From an uncultured Alkalilimnicola sp. (GTDB lineage Bacteria > Pseudomonadota > Gammaproteobacteria > Nitrococcales > AK92), in assembly GCA_937951875.1 (NCBI GenBank), contig CALGAN010000025.1:1-53108 (forward strand): a DNA stretch of 53,108 nucleotides, written 5' to 3'. The notes beneath the pieces were generated by a model. The model was given only the letters and a program-made list of their open reading frames with translations, did no database searches and had not been told where the DNA came from. This document shows positions 42,664 through 50,752 of the stretch, piece by piece; position 1 is the first letter of the stretch, and each line of letters starts with the position of its first letter. The translations under genes and the position numbers were made by a program.

Positions 42664-44007
42664 ATGACGATGCGCGAGGCCTCACCCCGCCAGGTCCTGT
42701 CGCTGTGGGATGCGGTGGCCATGATCGTCGGCGTCGTGGTCGGTGCCGGTATCTTCAAGACGCCGGCGCTGGTGGCTGCCCACGCTCCCAGCGATCTGCT
42801 GGTGCTGGCGATCTGGCTGCTCGGCGGGCTGGTGTCGTTGGCCGGCGCCCTTTGCTATGCGGAGCTGGTGTCGGCCTACCCGCACCCGGGCGGCGAATAC
42901 CACTTTCTTTGTCGCGCCTACGGCCGCGATACCGGCTTTCTGTTCGCCTGGACGCGGCTGACGGTGGTGCAGACCGGCAGCATCGCCCTGCTGGCGTTCG
43001 TGTTCGGCGACTACTGCCAGCAGCTGCTGCCGCTCGGGCCGGGCGGCGCGGCGGTGTACGCCGCCGGCTCGGTGGTGGTTTTCACCGTGCTCAACATGCT
43101 CGGCATTCGCGGCAGCAGCCGCGCGCAGAACCTGCTCACCCTGCTGACGGTGGCCGGTGTGGCCGCTCTGGCGGCGGTCGGGCTGCTGTTCGGCGAGCAG
43201 GTGGCGGCGGCTGAGCCCCGGTCGGCGCCGACGGCGCCGGGGTTCGGTCTGGCGCTGGTGTTCGTGCTGCTGACCTTCGGCGGCTGGAACGAGGCCGCCT
43301 ACGTGTCCGCCGAGGTGCGCGGCGGCGGTCGCCGGTTGGGGCGGGCGCTGCTGATCAGCATCGCCATCATCACCGCGCTCTACCTGCTGGTTAACCTGGG
43401 CCTGCTGCGAGCGCTGGGGCGGGCGGCGCTGGCGCGGAGCGAGGCGCCCGCCGGGGCGCTGATGCAGGCGCTCTACGGCCCGCTGGGGGCGGCTTTCGTC
43501 AACGCCCTGGTGGCGGTGGTGGCGCTAGCCTCGCTCAACGTCACCATCTTCACCGGCGCCCGCACCAGCTACGCCATGGCGCGCGATTTCCGGCTGTTCC
43601 GCTGGCTCGGCTCCTGGCAGGACCAGGGCAACGTGCCGTTGGCGGCGCTGCTGGCCCAGGGGGCGGTGGCGCTGCTGCTGGTGCTGCTCGGCGGGTTCAC
43701 CCGCGACGGCTTCGAAACCATGGTGGAGTACGTCTCGCCGGTGTTCTGGCTGTTCTTCCTGCTGAGCGGACTGTCGCTGTTCGTGCTGCGCCAGCGGGAG
43801 CCGCAGGTGCCGCGACCGTTCCGGGTGCCGGGCTATCCGTTCACGCCGCTGCTGTTCTGTCTTGCCTGCGCCTTCCTGCTCTATTCCAGCCTCAACTACA
43901 CCGGAGTCGGCGCCCTGGTCGGCGTGGGGGTGCTGGCGGCAGGGCTGCCGCTGCTGCTGCTTGCCCGCCGCCTCCAGCCTGGCATCGGCTCCCATCCGCC
44001 CATTTGA
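42664..44007 (+). CDS. APC-family amino acid permease
   Basis: 447 residues with about twelve membrane helices. Helix 1 has the unwound substrate motif GAGIFKTPALV, and helix 6-like VLLTFGGWNEAAYVSAEVR carries the family glutamate/glycine pattern. The protein resembles LAT/AdiC-type amino-acid/polyamine transporters. GGAGGAAC precedes the ATG at 42664. It is followed after 16 bases by an exported methyltransferase-like gene, and the two are probably one operon. The transported substrate cannot be named. Confidence 0.94.
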   Translation: MTMREASPRQVLSLWDAVAMIVGVVVGAGIFKTPALVAAHAPSDLLVLAIWLLGGLVSLAGALCYAELVSAYPHPGGEYHFLCRAYGRDTGFLFAWTRLTVVQTGSIALLAFVFGDYCQQLLPLGPGGAAVYAAGSVVVFTVLNMLGIRGSSRAQNLLTLLTVAGVAALAAVGLLFGEQVAAAEPRSAPTAPGFGLALVFVLLTFGGWNEAAYVSAEVRGGGRRLGRALLISIAIITALYLLVNLGLLRALGRAALARSEAPAGALMQALYGPLGAAFVNALVAVVALASLNVTIFTGARTSYAMARDFRLFRWLGSWQDQGNVPLAALLAQGAVALLLVLLGGFTRDGFETMVEYVSPVFWLFFLLSGLSLFVLRQREPQVPRPFRVPGYPFTPLLFCLACAFLLYSSLNYTGVGALVGVGVLAAGLPLLLLARRLQPGIGSHPPI

Positions 44008-44023
44008 ACGGAGGAATCGGACG

Positions 44024-44869
44024 ATGAGCATCGCTAAATCGGCTGGCTGGTGTTCGCTGCTGCTGTTGTTGGCGCCGCCCATCGCGGCGCAGCAGCCAGC
44101 CACCGTTCCCGACCTCGACGTGCCGTTCGTGCCGACCAACCAGGAGGTGGTGCGCGAGATGCTGCGGTTGGGGCGGGTCGGCCCCAACGACTTGGTCTAT
44201 GACCTCGGCTGCGGCGACGGTCGCATCGTCATCACCGCCGCCAAGGAGTTCGGCGCCCGCGGCGTCGGCGTCGATCTCAATCCGGAGCGGGTGGCGGAAG
44301 CCAAGGACAACGCCAAGCGCGCCGGGGTGGAGGACAAGGTGGAGTTCCGCCAGCAAGATCTGTTCGAGACCGATTTCAGCGCCGCCACGGTGGTGACCAT
44401 GTATCTGCTGCCGTCGGTCAACATGCGGCTGCGCCCGCGCCTGCTGAGCGAGCTCAAGCCCGGCACCCGGGTGGTGTCGCACGCCTTCGACATGGAGGAC
44501 TGGCAGCCGGATCAGACCGCAACCGTGGACGGCACCACGGTGTACCTGTGGACCATACCGGCCCAGGTCGCCGGCGAGTGGCGCTGGCAAACCGGCGAGG
44601 GGCGGCGCTATCAGGTCAATCTGCAGCAGGCGTTCCAGCAGGTCAGCGGCGAGGCGCTGGTCGACGGCCGTCCGGCCGAGTTGACCGAGGCCAAGCTGGA
44701 GGGCGACAGACTGCGGCTGGCGATCAAGCCGGAAGGCGCCGCCGAACCGGTGGTGTTCGCCGCCCGCTACCAGGACGGCAAGCTGGTCGGCGTCGCCGAG
44801 GGTATCCGGCCGGATGCCGCCGGCGGCACCTGGGTAGCCGAGCGCGCCGGCAGCCCGCCGCAGGGCTGA
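44024..44869 (+). CDS. Exported SAM-dependent-methyltransferase-like protein
   Basis: 281 residues from the ATG at 44024, with GGAGG ten bases upstream. The N-terminus is a signal peptide (WCSLLLLLAPPIAAQQ). Residues about 35-185 form a class I methyltransferase Rossmann domain: DLVYDLGCGDGRIVITAAKE (motif I) and GVGVDLNPERVAEAKDNAKR, with the DxGxGxG pattern intact. Residues about 190-281 are a beta-rich extra domain. Methyltransferases are cytoplasmic enzymes and SAM is not normally available outside, so secretion is odd. A family of such signal-bearing proteins exists in gammaproteobacteria, as far as I recall. Its partner may be the upstream permease. Confidence 0.88.
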   Translation: MSIAKSAGWCSLLLLLAPPIAAQQPATVPDLDVPFVPTNQEVVREMLRLGRVGPNDLVYDLGCGDGRIVITAAKEFGARGVGVDLNPERVAEAKDNAKRAGVEDKVEFRQQDLFETDFSAATVVTMYLLPSVNMRLRPRLLSELKPGTRVVSHAFDMEDWQPDQTATVDGTTVYLWTIPAQVAGEWRWQTGEGRRYQVNLQQAFQQVSGEALVDGRPAELTEAKLEGDRLRLAIKPEGAAEPVVFAARYQDGKLVGVAEGIRPDAAGGTWVAERAGSPPQG

Positions 44870-44879
44870 CGGCCTCCGG

Positions 44880-45350
44880 TCAGAGGATGCCCGCCTCCAG
44901 TCCGGCGGCCATGAACATGCCCAGCTCCTCGCACTGGGCGACGAATTCCTCGCGGAACTCGCCGCGGCAGATCAGCGGCGGCTGCACCGCGCGCCAGCGC
45001 AGCCCGGTGACGATGGTCTCCACGGCCCGGCGGGTGCCGGTGCCGTCGTGGCCGGCGCGGATGTAGAGGGCGTACGGCCGGCCCTGGGTCTGTTCCAGGC
45101 AGGGGTAGTAGATGCGGTCGAAGAAGTCTTTGAGCGCGCCGCTCATGTAGCCCAGGTTCTCGGTGGTGCCGAGGATGATGGCGTCGGCGGCCAGCACGTC
45201 GGCCGGCTGCGCCTGCAGCGGCGGGACGTGGACCGCCTCGACGCCGGCGATGTCCGGGTGGCGGGCGCCGCGCAGCACCGCCTCCACCAGCCGCTGGGTG
45301 TTGGGCGAGGGGGCGTGGGCGACGATCAGCAGGCGTTTCGGTGCGCTCAT
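44880..45350 (-). CDS. Flavodoxin-like NAD(P)H:FMN oxidoreductase
   Basis: 156 residues if started at the ATG at 45350; an earlier methionine pair nine to twelve bases upstream is possible. The flavodoxin fold begins with RLLIVAHAPSPNTQRLVEAV, which supplies the phosphate loop, and continues with AIILGTTENLGYMSGALKDF, which contacts the isoalloxazine ring. The C-terminal acidic segment EEFVAQCEELGMFMAAGL is typical of the family. Role probably as a small flavin reductase. Convergent with the methyltransferase-like gene, ten bases apart. Confidence 0.9.
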   Translation of the reverse strand: MSAPKRLLIVAHAPSPNTQRLVEAVLRGARHPDIAGVEAVHVPPLQAQPADVLAADAIILGTTENLGYMSGALKDFFDRIYYPCLEQTQGRPYALYIRAGHDGTGTRRAVETIVTGLRWRAVQPPLICRGEFREEFVAQCEELGMFMAAGLEAGIL

Positions 45351-45459
45351 GATCGCCATCATGGGCCGTCGACCGCCGTCCGGCAACCGCCCTGGGCTTG
45401 ATTGCCGGCGGCAATGCTGGTTTCCTTCGGCGCCACATCCGCGCTCAACAGAGGCTTAC

Positions 45460-45942
45460 ATGAATATCGCTAACGATTGCGTAGTGCAGTTCCACTACAC
45501 CCTCAAAGACGAGACCGGCGCCGAGATCGAGTCGACCCGCAACGGCCGTCCCATGGCCTACCTGCACGGTCATCGCAACATCATTCCGGGCCTGGAGCAG
45601 GCGCTGGCGGGCAAGGCGGCCGGCGATAAGCTGACGGTGACGGTGCCGCCCGAGCAGGCCTACGGCGAGCGTCAGGAGGGCAGGGTGCAGCGCGTGTCGC
45701 TCAAGCATCTGCAGGGCGCCAAGGTGTGGAAGCCGGGCATGGTGGCGCTGATCCATACCCAGCAGGGGCCGATCCACGTGACGGTGGTCAAGGTCGGCCG
45801 CTTCAACGCCGACGTCGATCTCAACCACCCCATGGCCGGCAAGACCCTGACGTTCGATGTCGAGGTGGTGGACGTGCGCGCCGCTACCCCCGAGGAGGTG
45901 GCGCACGGCCACGTCCACGGCGAAGGCGGCCACCACCACTGA
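45460..45942 (+). CDS. slyD: FKBP-type peptidyl-prolyl isomerase SlyD
   Basis: 160 residues from the ATG at 45460. The FKBP domain begins FHYTLKDETGAEIESTR and includes GLEQALAGKAAGDKLTVTVP, with the inserted-flap (IF) chaperone domain in VSLKHLQGAKVWKPGMVALI. The C-terminal tail is histidine-rich (GHVHGEGGHHH) but shorter than that of E. coli SlyD, which binds nickel for hydrogenase maturation. It acts as a cytoplasmic folding catalyst and metal store. It sits between the flavodoxin-like gene and the beta-CASP protein, both transcribed the other way. Confidence 0.95.
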   Translation: MNIANDCVVQFHYTLKDETGAEIESTRNGRPMAYLHGHRNIIPGLEQALAGKAAGDKLTVTVPPEQAYGERQEGRVQRVSLKHLQGAKVWKPGMVALIHTQQGPIHVTVVKVGRFNADVDLNHPMAGKTLTFDVEVVDVRAATPEEVAHGHVHGEGGHHH

Positions 45943-45967
45943 GGCCGCGGGGGCCTGGCGGCGCCGC

Positions 45968-47371
45968 TCAGCGGTGGAAAGCCGCCAGGTCCCAGCTCTC
46001 GTCGCGCACGGGCTGGCGAGCGCGTACCCCGAAGCGCTCCTCCAACTTGGCCGCCAGCGCCGCGCGCGGTGCGTCCTCGCCGTGCACCAGCGCCACCGGC
46101 GGCCGGCCGTCGAAGGCGCCGTACCAGTCCAGCAGCTCGCTCTGGCCGGCGTGGGCGGAGAGCCCGCCGATGGTGTGGATCTTGGCGTTGACCCGGATGG
46201 TCTCACCCCACAGGCGCACGTACGGCGCGCCGTCCACCAGACGCCTGCCCAGCGTGCCCTGCGCCTGGAAGCCGACGATCAGCACCTGTGTCTCCGCGCG
46301 CCAGAGGTTGTGCTTGAAGTGATGGCGGATGCGGCCGCCGTCGCACATGCCGCTGCCGGCGATGATCATGGCGCCGGCGCGGATGCGGTTGAGCGCCATG
46401 GACTCCTCGGGGGTCTCGCTCAGCCGTAGGTTGGGCAGATTGAACGTGTCCTCGCCGTTGCCCAGGGTGGCCATGGCGTCGCTATCGAACAGCGAGCGGT
46501 GGCGGGCGTAGACCTCGGTGGCCTGGATCGCCATGGGGCTGTCGACGAACACCTGCCAGCGGTCGATGCCCCAGTCGTGGTAGTGCTTGCGGAACAGGTA
46601 CAGCAGTTCCTGGGTGCGGCCGACCGCGAACGCCGGGATGAGGATATTGCCGCGGCTGGCGTTGGCCTCGGCGAACACCTCGGCCAGTTCGTCCCAGGTG
46701 GCCTGCCAGGAGCGGTGGTTGCGGTCGCCGTAGGTGCTCTCCATGATCACCAGGTCGGCTTCGGCGATGCGGGCCGGATCGCGCATGATCGGCGCGCCGC
46801 TGTGGCCCAGGTCGCCGCTGAACACCAGTTTGCGCTCAAGGCCGCCTTCCTCCAGCCAGACCTCGGCGATGGCCGAGCCGAGGATGTGGCCAGCGTCGGC
46901 CAGCCGCAGGCGGATGCCGGGTGCCGGCTCGCAGATCTCGCCGTAGTCCAGGCCGCGGAAATGGGTCAGCGCTTGCTCGGCGTCGGCGCGGGTATACAGC
47001 GGCTCGACCGGCGGCAAGCCCTTGCGGGCGCGCTTGCGGTTGTCGATCTCGGCGTCCTTCTCGGCGATGAAGGCCGCGTCCAGCAGCATGATCCGGCAGA
47101 GATCGCGCGAGGCGCGGTGGGTGTAGATCTTGCCGCGGAAGCCGGCCTTGACCAGCAGCGGCAGGCGGCCGGAGTGATCGAGATGGGCGTGGGTGAGGAT
47201 CACCGCATCCAGCCGCGTCACGTCGAAGGGGAAAGGCTGGGCGTTGCGCTGCTCCTCTTTGCGGTTGCCCTGGACCATGCCGCAGTCGACCAGTACCTGG
47301 TGACGCCCGCATTCGAGCAGAAAGCAGGCGCCGGTGACCTCGCCGGCCGCCCCGAGGAAATGGATGCGCAT
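45968..47371 (-). CDS. Beta-CASP metallo-beta-lactamase-fold RNase-like protein
   Basis: 467 residues from the ATG at 47371. The metal-binding HxHxDH motif is LTHAHLDHSGRLP, the beta-CASP domain includes MIIAGSGMCDGGRIRHHFKH, and the C-terminal RNA-specificity domain ends in IGGLSAHAGQSELLDWYGAF. The set of motifs matches the family of exonuclease/endonuclease-like RNA-processing proteins related to CPSF-73 and archaeal/bacterial RNase J-like enzymes; bacterial members are often labelled MBL-fold exonuclease. Divergent from the DEAD-box helicase with 199 bases between starts. An RNA-processing pairing is plausible. Confidence 0.95.
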   Translation of the reverse strand: MRIHFLGAAGEVTGACFLLECGRHQVLVDCGMVQGNRKEEQRNAQPFPFDVTRLDAVILTHAHLDHSGRLPLLVKAGFRGKIYTHRASRDLCRIMLLDAAFIAEKDAEIDNRKRARKGLPPVEPLYTRADAEQALTHFRGLDYGEICEPAPGIRLRLADAGHILGSAIAEVWLEEGGLERKLVFSGDLGHSGAPIMRDPARIAEADLVIMESTYGDRNHRSWQATWDELAEVFAEANASRGNILIPAFAVGRTQELLYLFRKHYHDWGIDRWQVFVDSPMAIQATEVYARHRSLFDSDAMATLGNGEDTFNLPNLRLSETPEESMALNRIRAGAMIIAGSGMCDGGRIRHHFKHNLWRAETQVLIVGFQAQGTLGRRLVDGAPYVRLWGETIRVNAKIHTIGGLSAHAGQSELLDWYGAFDGRPPVALVHGEDAPRAALAAKLEERFGVRARQPVRDESWDLAAFHR

Positions 47372-47500
47372 GTTCGCTGTGCCCCTGATGTCTGTCCCGA
47401 TGCCGCGGCCGACGCCCATCGGCCGATGTCGGCGTGTCTGTCGATCATAGCGGCATGCGGGGCGGCAGGGGGATTTGTTCGCCTGCGCCGGCGTCTCCAG

Positions 47501-47506
47501 TATAGT
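47501..47506 (+). promoter_or_regulatory. Putative -10 TATAGT of the DEAD-box helicase gene
   Basis: TATAGT is 64 bases before the ATG at 47571. TTGTTC at 47475-47480 could be the -35, but the 20-base spacer is long. Confidence 0.4.
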
Positions 47507-47570
47507 GGCGCGTTTCCGCCGGCCGGCCGCGGTCGGCGCTCGTTTTCGGCCCGCCAGTCACAGGTGCTCC

Positions 47571-49334
47571 ATGTCCGCCGTTGACGCCATTCCCAGCTTC
47601 GAATCGCTAGGCCTGCCAGCCCCCATCCTGCAGGCGCTGGCGGATGCCGGTTACGAGCAGCCCACGCCGATCCAGGCGCAGAGCATCCCGCCGTTGCTGG
47701 CCGGCTGCGACCTGCTCGGCCAGGCCCAGACCGGCACCGGCAAGACCGCCGCCTTCGCGCTGCCGCTGCTGAGCCGGCTCGACACCGCGCGCAACGACAC
47801 CCAGCTGCTGGTGCTGACCCCGACCCGTGAGCTGGCCATCCAGGTGGCCGAGGCGTTCCAGACCTACGCCCGCCATCTGGCCGGCTTCCACGTGCTGCCG
47901 GTGTACGGCGGCCAGGAATACGGCGGCCAGCTGCGGGCGCTGCGCCGTGGCGCCCAGGTGGTGGTGGGCACGCCGGGGCGGGTGATCGACCACATGCGCC
48001 GCGGCACCCTGCAGCTCGGCGCGCTGCGCGCGCTGGTGCTGGACGAGGCCGATGAGATGCTGCGCATGGGCTTCATCGAGGACGTGGAATGGATCCTCGA
48101 ACAGACCCCGCCCGAGCGGCAGACGGCGCTATTCTCGGCCACCATGCCGGAGGCCATCCGCCAGGTGGCGGTAAAGCACCTGCGTGATCCGGTGGAGGTG
48201 ACGATCGCCGCCGCCACCACCACCGCCCAGACCATCCGCCAGCGCTACTGGCGGGTGAGCGGCATGCACAAGCTCGACGCCCTGACCCGGCTGCTGGAGG
48301 TCGAGGATGTGCAGGGCATGCTGGTGTTCGTGCGCACCAAGACCGCCACCGTGGAGCTGGCCGAGCGCCTGTCCGCCCGCGGTTACCGCTGCGAGGCGCT
48401 CAACGGCGACATCCCGCAGCAGCTGCGCGAGCGCACCGTGGAGCGGCTCAAGAACGGCCAGCTGGACATCGTGGTGGCCACCGACGTCGCCGCGCGCGGC
48501 TTGGACGTCGAGCGCATCAGCCACGTGGTGAACTACGACATCCCCACCGACACCGAGTCCTACGTGCACCGCATCGGCCGCACCGGGCGCGCCGGGCGCG
48601 CCGGCGAGGCGGTGCTGTTCGTCTCGCCGCGCGAGCAGTACCTGCTGCGCGCCATCGAGCGGGCCACCGGCCAGCCGATCGAGCCGATGCGCATGCCCAC
48701 CGCCGCCGACGTCAATCAGCAGCGCATCGCCCGCTTCAAGCAGGCGATCAGCGACACCATCGCCAGCCAGGACCTGGAGTTCTTCCACCAGCTGGTCAGC
48801 GAGTACCAGCGCGAGCAGGGCGTGGATCCGCTCGTCATCGCCGCCGCCCTGGCGCGCATCGCCCAGGGCGAGGAGCCGTTCCTGCTGCCGGAGCGGGAAG
48901 AACAGCCGGAAGCGCGCGAGCGGCCGCCGCGGCCCGAGCCCGCCGGGCGCGCGCGCGGGGATAAGGAGCTTTCCGAGCAGGCGCTGGCGCTCAAGGACTT
49001 CCCCGACATCAAGATGAAGCGCTACCGCGTCGAGGTCGGCTATCGGCACAAGGTCAAACCCGGCAACATCGTCGGCGCCATCGCCAACGAGGCCGAGCTG
49101 GACAGCCGCTACATCGGCCACATCGAGATCTTCGACGACTTCGCCACCGTCGACCTGCCCGCCGGCATGCCCAAGGAGGTGCTGCACATCCTCAAGAAGG
49201 CGCGGGTGTGCGGCCGGCCGCTGGACATCAAGCCGCTGCGCCAGAGCCAGCCGGCCGGCGGACGGTCGGCGGCGAAGGCCGACAAACCGCGCCGCCAGAG
49301 CGCCAAGCCGGCGCGCTGCGACCGGCGCGGCTGA
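47571..49334 (+). CDS. DEAD-box RNA helicase (CsdA/DeaD type)
   Basis: 587 residues from the ATG at 47571. All helicase motifs are visible: Q motif EQPTPIQAQSIP, motif I AQTGTGKT, II VLDEADEM, III SAT, and VI HRIGRTGRAGRAG. After the helicase core (about 1-370) comes an arginine/glutamate-rich linker and a C-terminal RNA-binding domain of the DbpA/CsdA kind (about 480-560: RVEVGYRHKVKPGNIVGAIA), then a basic tail. It should assist ribosome assembly and mRNA decay, especially at low temperature. A candidate -10 lies at 47501. Confidence 0.96.
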   Translation: MSAVDAIPSFESLGLPAPILQALADAGYEQPTPIQAQSIPPLLAGCDLLGQAQTGTGKTAAFALPLLSRLDTARNDTQLLVLTPTRELAIQVAEAFQTYARHLAGFHVLPVYGGQEYGGQLRALRRGAQVVVGTPGRVIDHMRRGTLQLGALRALVLDEADEMLRMGFIEDVEWILEQTPPERQTALFSATMPEAIRQVAVKHLRDPVEVTIAAATTTAQTIRQRYWRVSGMHKLDALTRLLEVEDVQGMLVFVRTKTATVELAERLSARGYRCEALNGDIPQQLRERTVERLKNGQLDIVVATDVAARGLDVERISHVVNYDIPTDTESYVHRIGRTGRAGRAGEAVLFVSPREQYLLRAIERATGQPIEPMRMPTAADVNQQRIARFKQAISDTIASQDLEFFHQLVSEYQREQGVDPLVIAAALARIAQGEEPFLLPEREEQPEARERPPRPEPAGRARGDKELSEQALALKDFPDIKMKRYRVEVGYRHKVKPGNIVGAIANEAELDSRYIGHIEIFDDFATVDLPAGMPKEVLHILKKARVCGRPLDIKPLRQSQPAGGRSAAKADKPRRQSAKPARCDRRG

Positions 49335-49498
49335 AGCCGCCGAGGGCGAGCGCGCGGCGCTTGGCGCGATCCGCGTCCGAGCCTGATCCGTTACTCATGT
49401 GTTAACTCCCGTGGGCTAGCCTCCCGCGCATTCGGCGTACTCCGTAACAGCCTCTAACAAGAAAAAACTGTGCGCCTGCGCTGGGTCGCTCCGACGGC

Positions 49499-49519
49499 AA
49501 CCCGGCGTGCCGGTTTTTT
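49499..49519 (+). terminator. Short hairpin with T-run after the helicase gene
   Basis: CCGG-CGTG-CCGG followed directly by TTTTTT, 165 bases after the helicase stop and 43 before the next start. The stem is only four pairs, with weak A-T extension, so it is a marginal intrinsic terminator. The 227-base gap otherwise shows nothing I can name. Confidence 0.4.
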
Positions 49520-49561
49520 CCGTTGGAGACGCCAAGCACGACGTTCGGGGGGGAAGGGGGG

Positions 49562-50731
49562 ATGGCGCGGAACAGAGTTGCCGCGCGCCGGATCGCATTG
49601 GGGTTGGCGCTGGTCGCCGCGCTGGTGGGCTGCGGGCAGCGGCCGCAGGCGGCGCAGACGGTGGAGGCGGTGTTCGTCAGCATGCCGCTGCGGGATGCCG
49701 TGCTCAAGCTCGATCCGGTCAGCGGCGAAGTGCTGGCGACCACCAAGGTCGGCCGCCTGCCGCATCACATGGTGGTGGACGAGCGGACCCGCCGGCTCTA
49801 TGTGGTGCTCACCGGCTCCCAGGCGGTGGCGGAAGTGGACGTCGACTCCGGCGAGCTGCTGCGCACCTTCCTGACCGCGCCCGTGCCCATGCAGCGCGCC
49901 GACGGCAGCGCGATCGAAGGCCATGCCGACGGCACCGCCCAGCGGCACACCACCTGCTTCGCCTGCCACAGCAGCGAAGTCGGCGTGAAGCCCACCATCA
50001 TCGGCAACAGGCCGTTCGCGCTGGTCTTCTCCGAGGACCGCGGTAGCCTGTTCGTGTCCAACACCCGCGGCGCCTCGATCGCCCGCATCGATCTGCGCGC
50101 CGGCATGGCCGCGCCGCCGTTGGCGGTGCTGCCGAGCGGCCCCGCGGTCGAGCCCACCGCTCTGGCGCGGGTCGGCGAGCGGCTGTACACCACGGTGCTG
50201 GTGCCGCAGCCCGACGACCGCGCCGCCGCGCTGCGCGCCATCGACCCCGCCAGCGGCGCGACGCTGAGCGAGATCCCCATCGGCGCGCGTCCCAACTTCA
50301 TGCTGGCCGACCACCGGCGCGGCGTTCTCTACGTCGCCAATTTCGAAACCAACACCATCAGCGAGTACTCGCTGCAAGGCGAGCCCCGGCGCGCCTTCAC
50401 GGTCGGCGCCGGGCCGCAGGGCATGGCGCTGACGCCCGACGGCGAGCGGCTGCTGGTGGCCAACTACTACGACAACTCCCTGTCCCTGGTCGCGCTCGAC
50501 CGGGGCGCGGTGGAAACCTTCCCGCTGGTGCTGGGGGAGGAGCGCTACGTCAACCCGAGCCATCTGGTGCCGACCGACGACGGCCGCGGCGCGCTGGTCG
50601 TCACCAGTGGCACCAAGGGGGCGCTGGTGCGCGTGGACCTGGAGCGGCGTGCGGTCATCGGCGCCGCACCGCTGGGTCCTTTGCCTTTCGACATCGTGGC
50701 CGTGCACTCGCACGGCCATTCCAAGCGGTGA
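49562..50731 (+). CDS. YncE-like beta-propeller lipoprotein with a c-type haem motif
   Basis: 389 residues from the ATG at 49562. The lipobox is LVAALVGC (about Cys22). The rest is a seven-bladed YVTN/YncE-type propeller: HHMVVDERTRRLYVVLTGSQ, LVFSEDRGSLFVSNTRGASI, DHRRGVLYVANFETNTISEY, and QGMALTPDGERLLVANYYDN. A loop between early blades holds CFACH at 132-136, a canonical c-type haem site preceded by HADGTAQRHTT. Haem attachment would make it an envelope electron carrier or sensor. It is followed after 21 bases by another lipoprotein and probably forms an operon with it. Confidence 0.88.
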   Translation: MARNRVAARRIALGLALVAALVGCGQRPQAAQTVEAVFVSMPLRDAVLKLDPVSGEVLATTKVGRLPHHMVVDERTRRLYVVLTGSQAVAEVDVDSGELLRTFLTAPVPMQRADGSAIEGHADGTAQRHTTCFACHSSEVGVKPTIIGNRPFALVFSEDRGSLFVSNTRGASIARIDLRAGMAAPPLAVLPSGPAVEPTALARVGERLYTTVLVPQPDDRAAALRAIDPASGATLSEIPIGARPNFMLADHRRGVLYVANFETNTISEYSLQGEPRRAFTVGAGPQGMALTPDGERLLVANYYDNSLSLVALDRGAVETFPLVLGEERYVNPSHLVPTDDGRGALVVTSGTKGALVRVDLERRAVIGAAPLGPLPFDIVAVHSHGHSKR

Positions 50732-50752
50732 GAAACCAAGGAAGAGCTAGCA

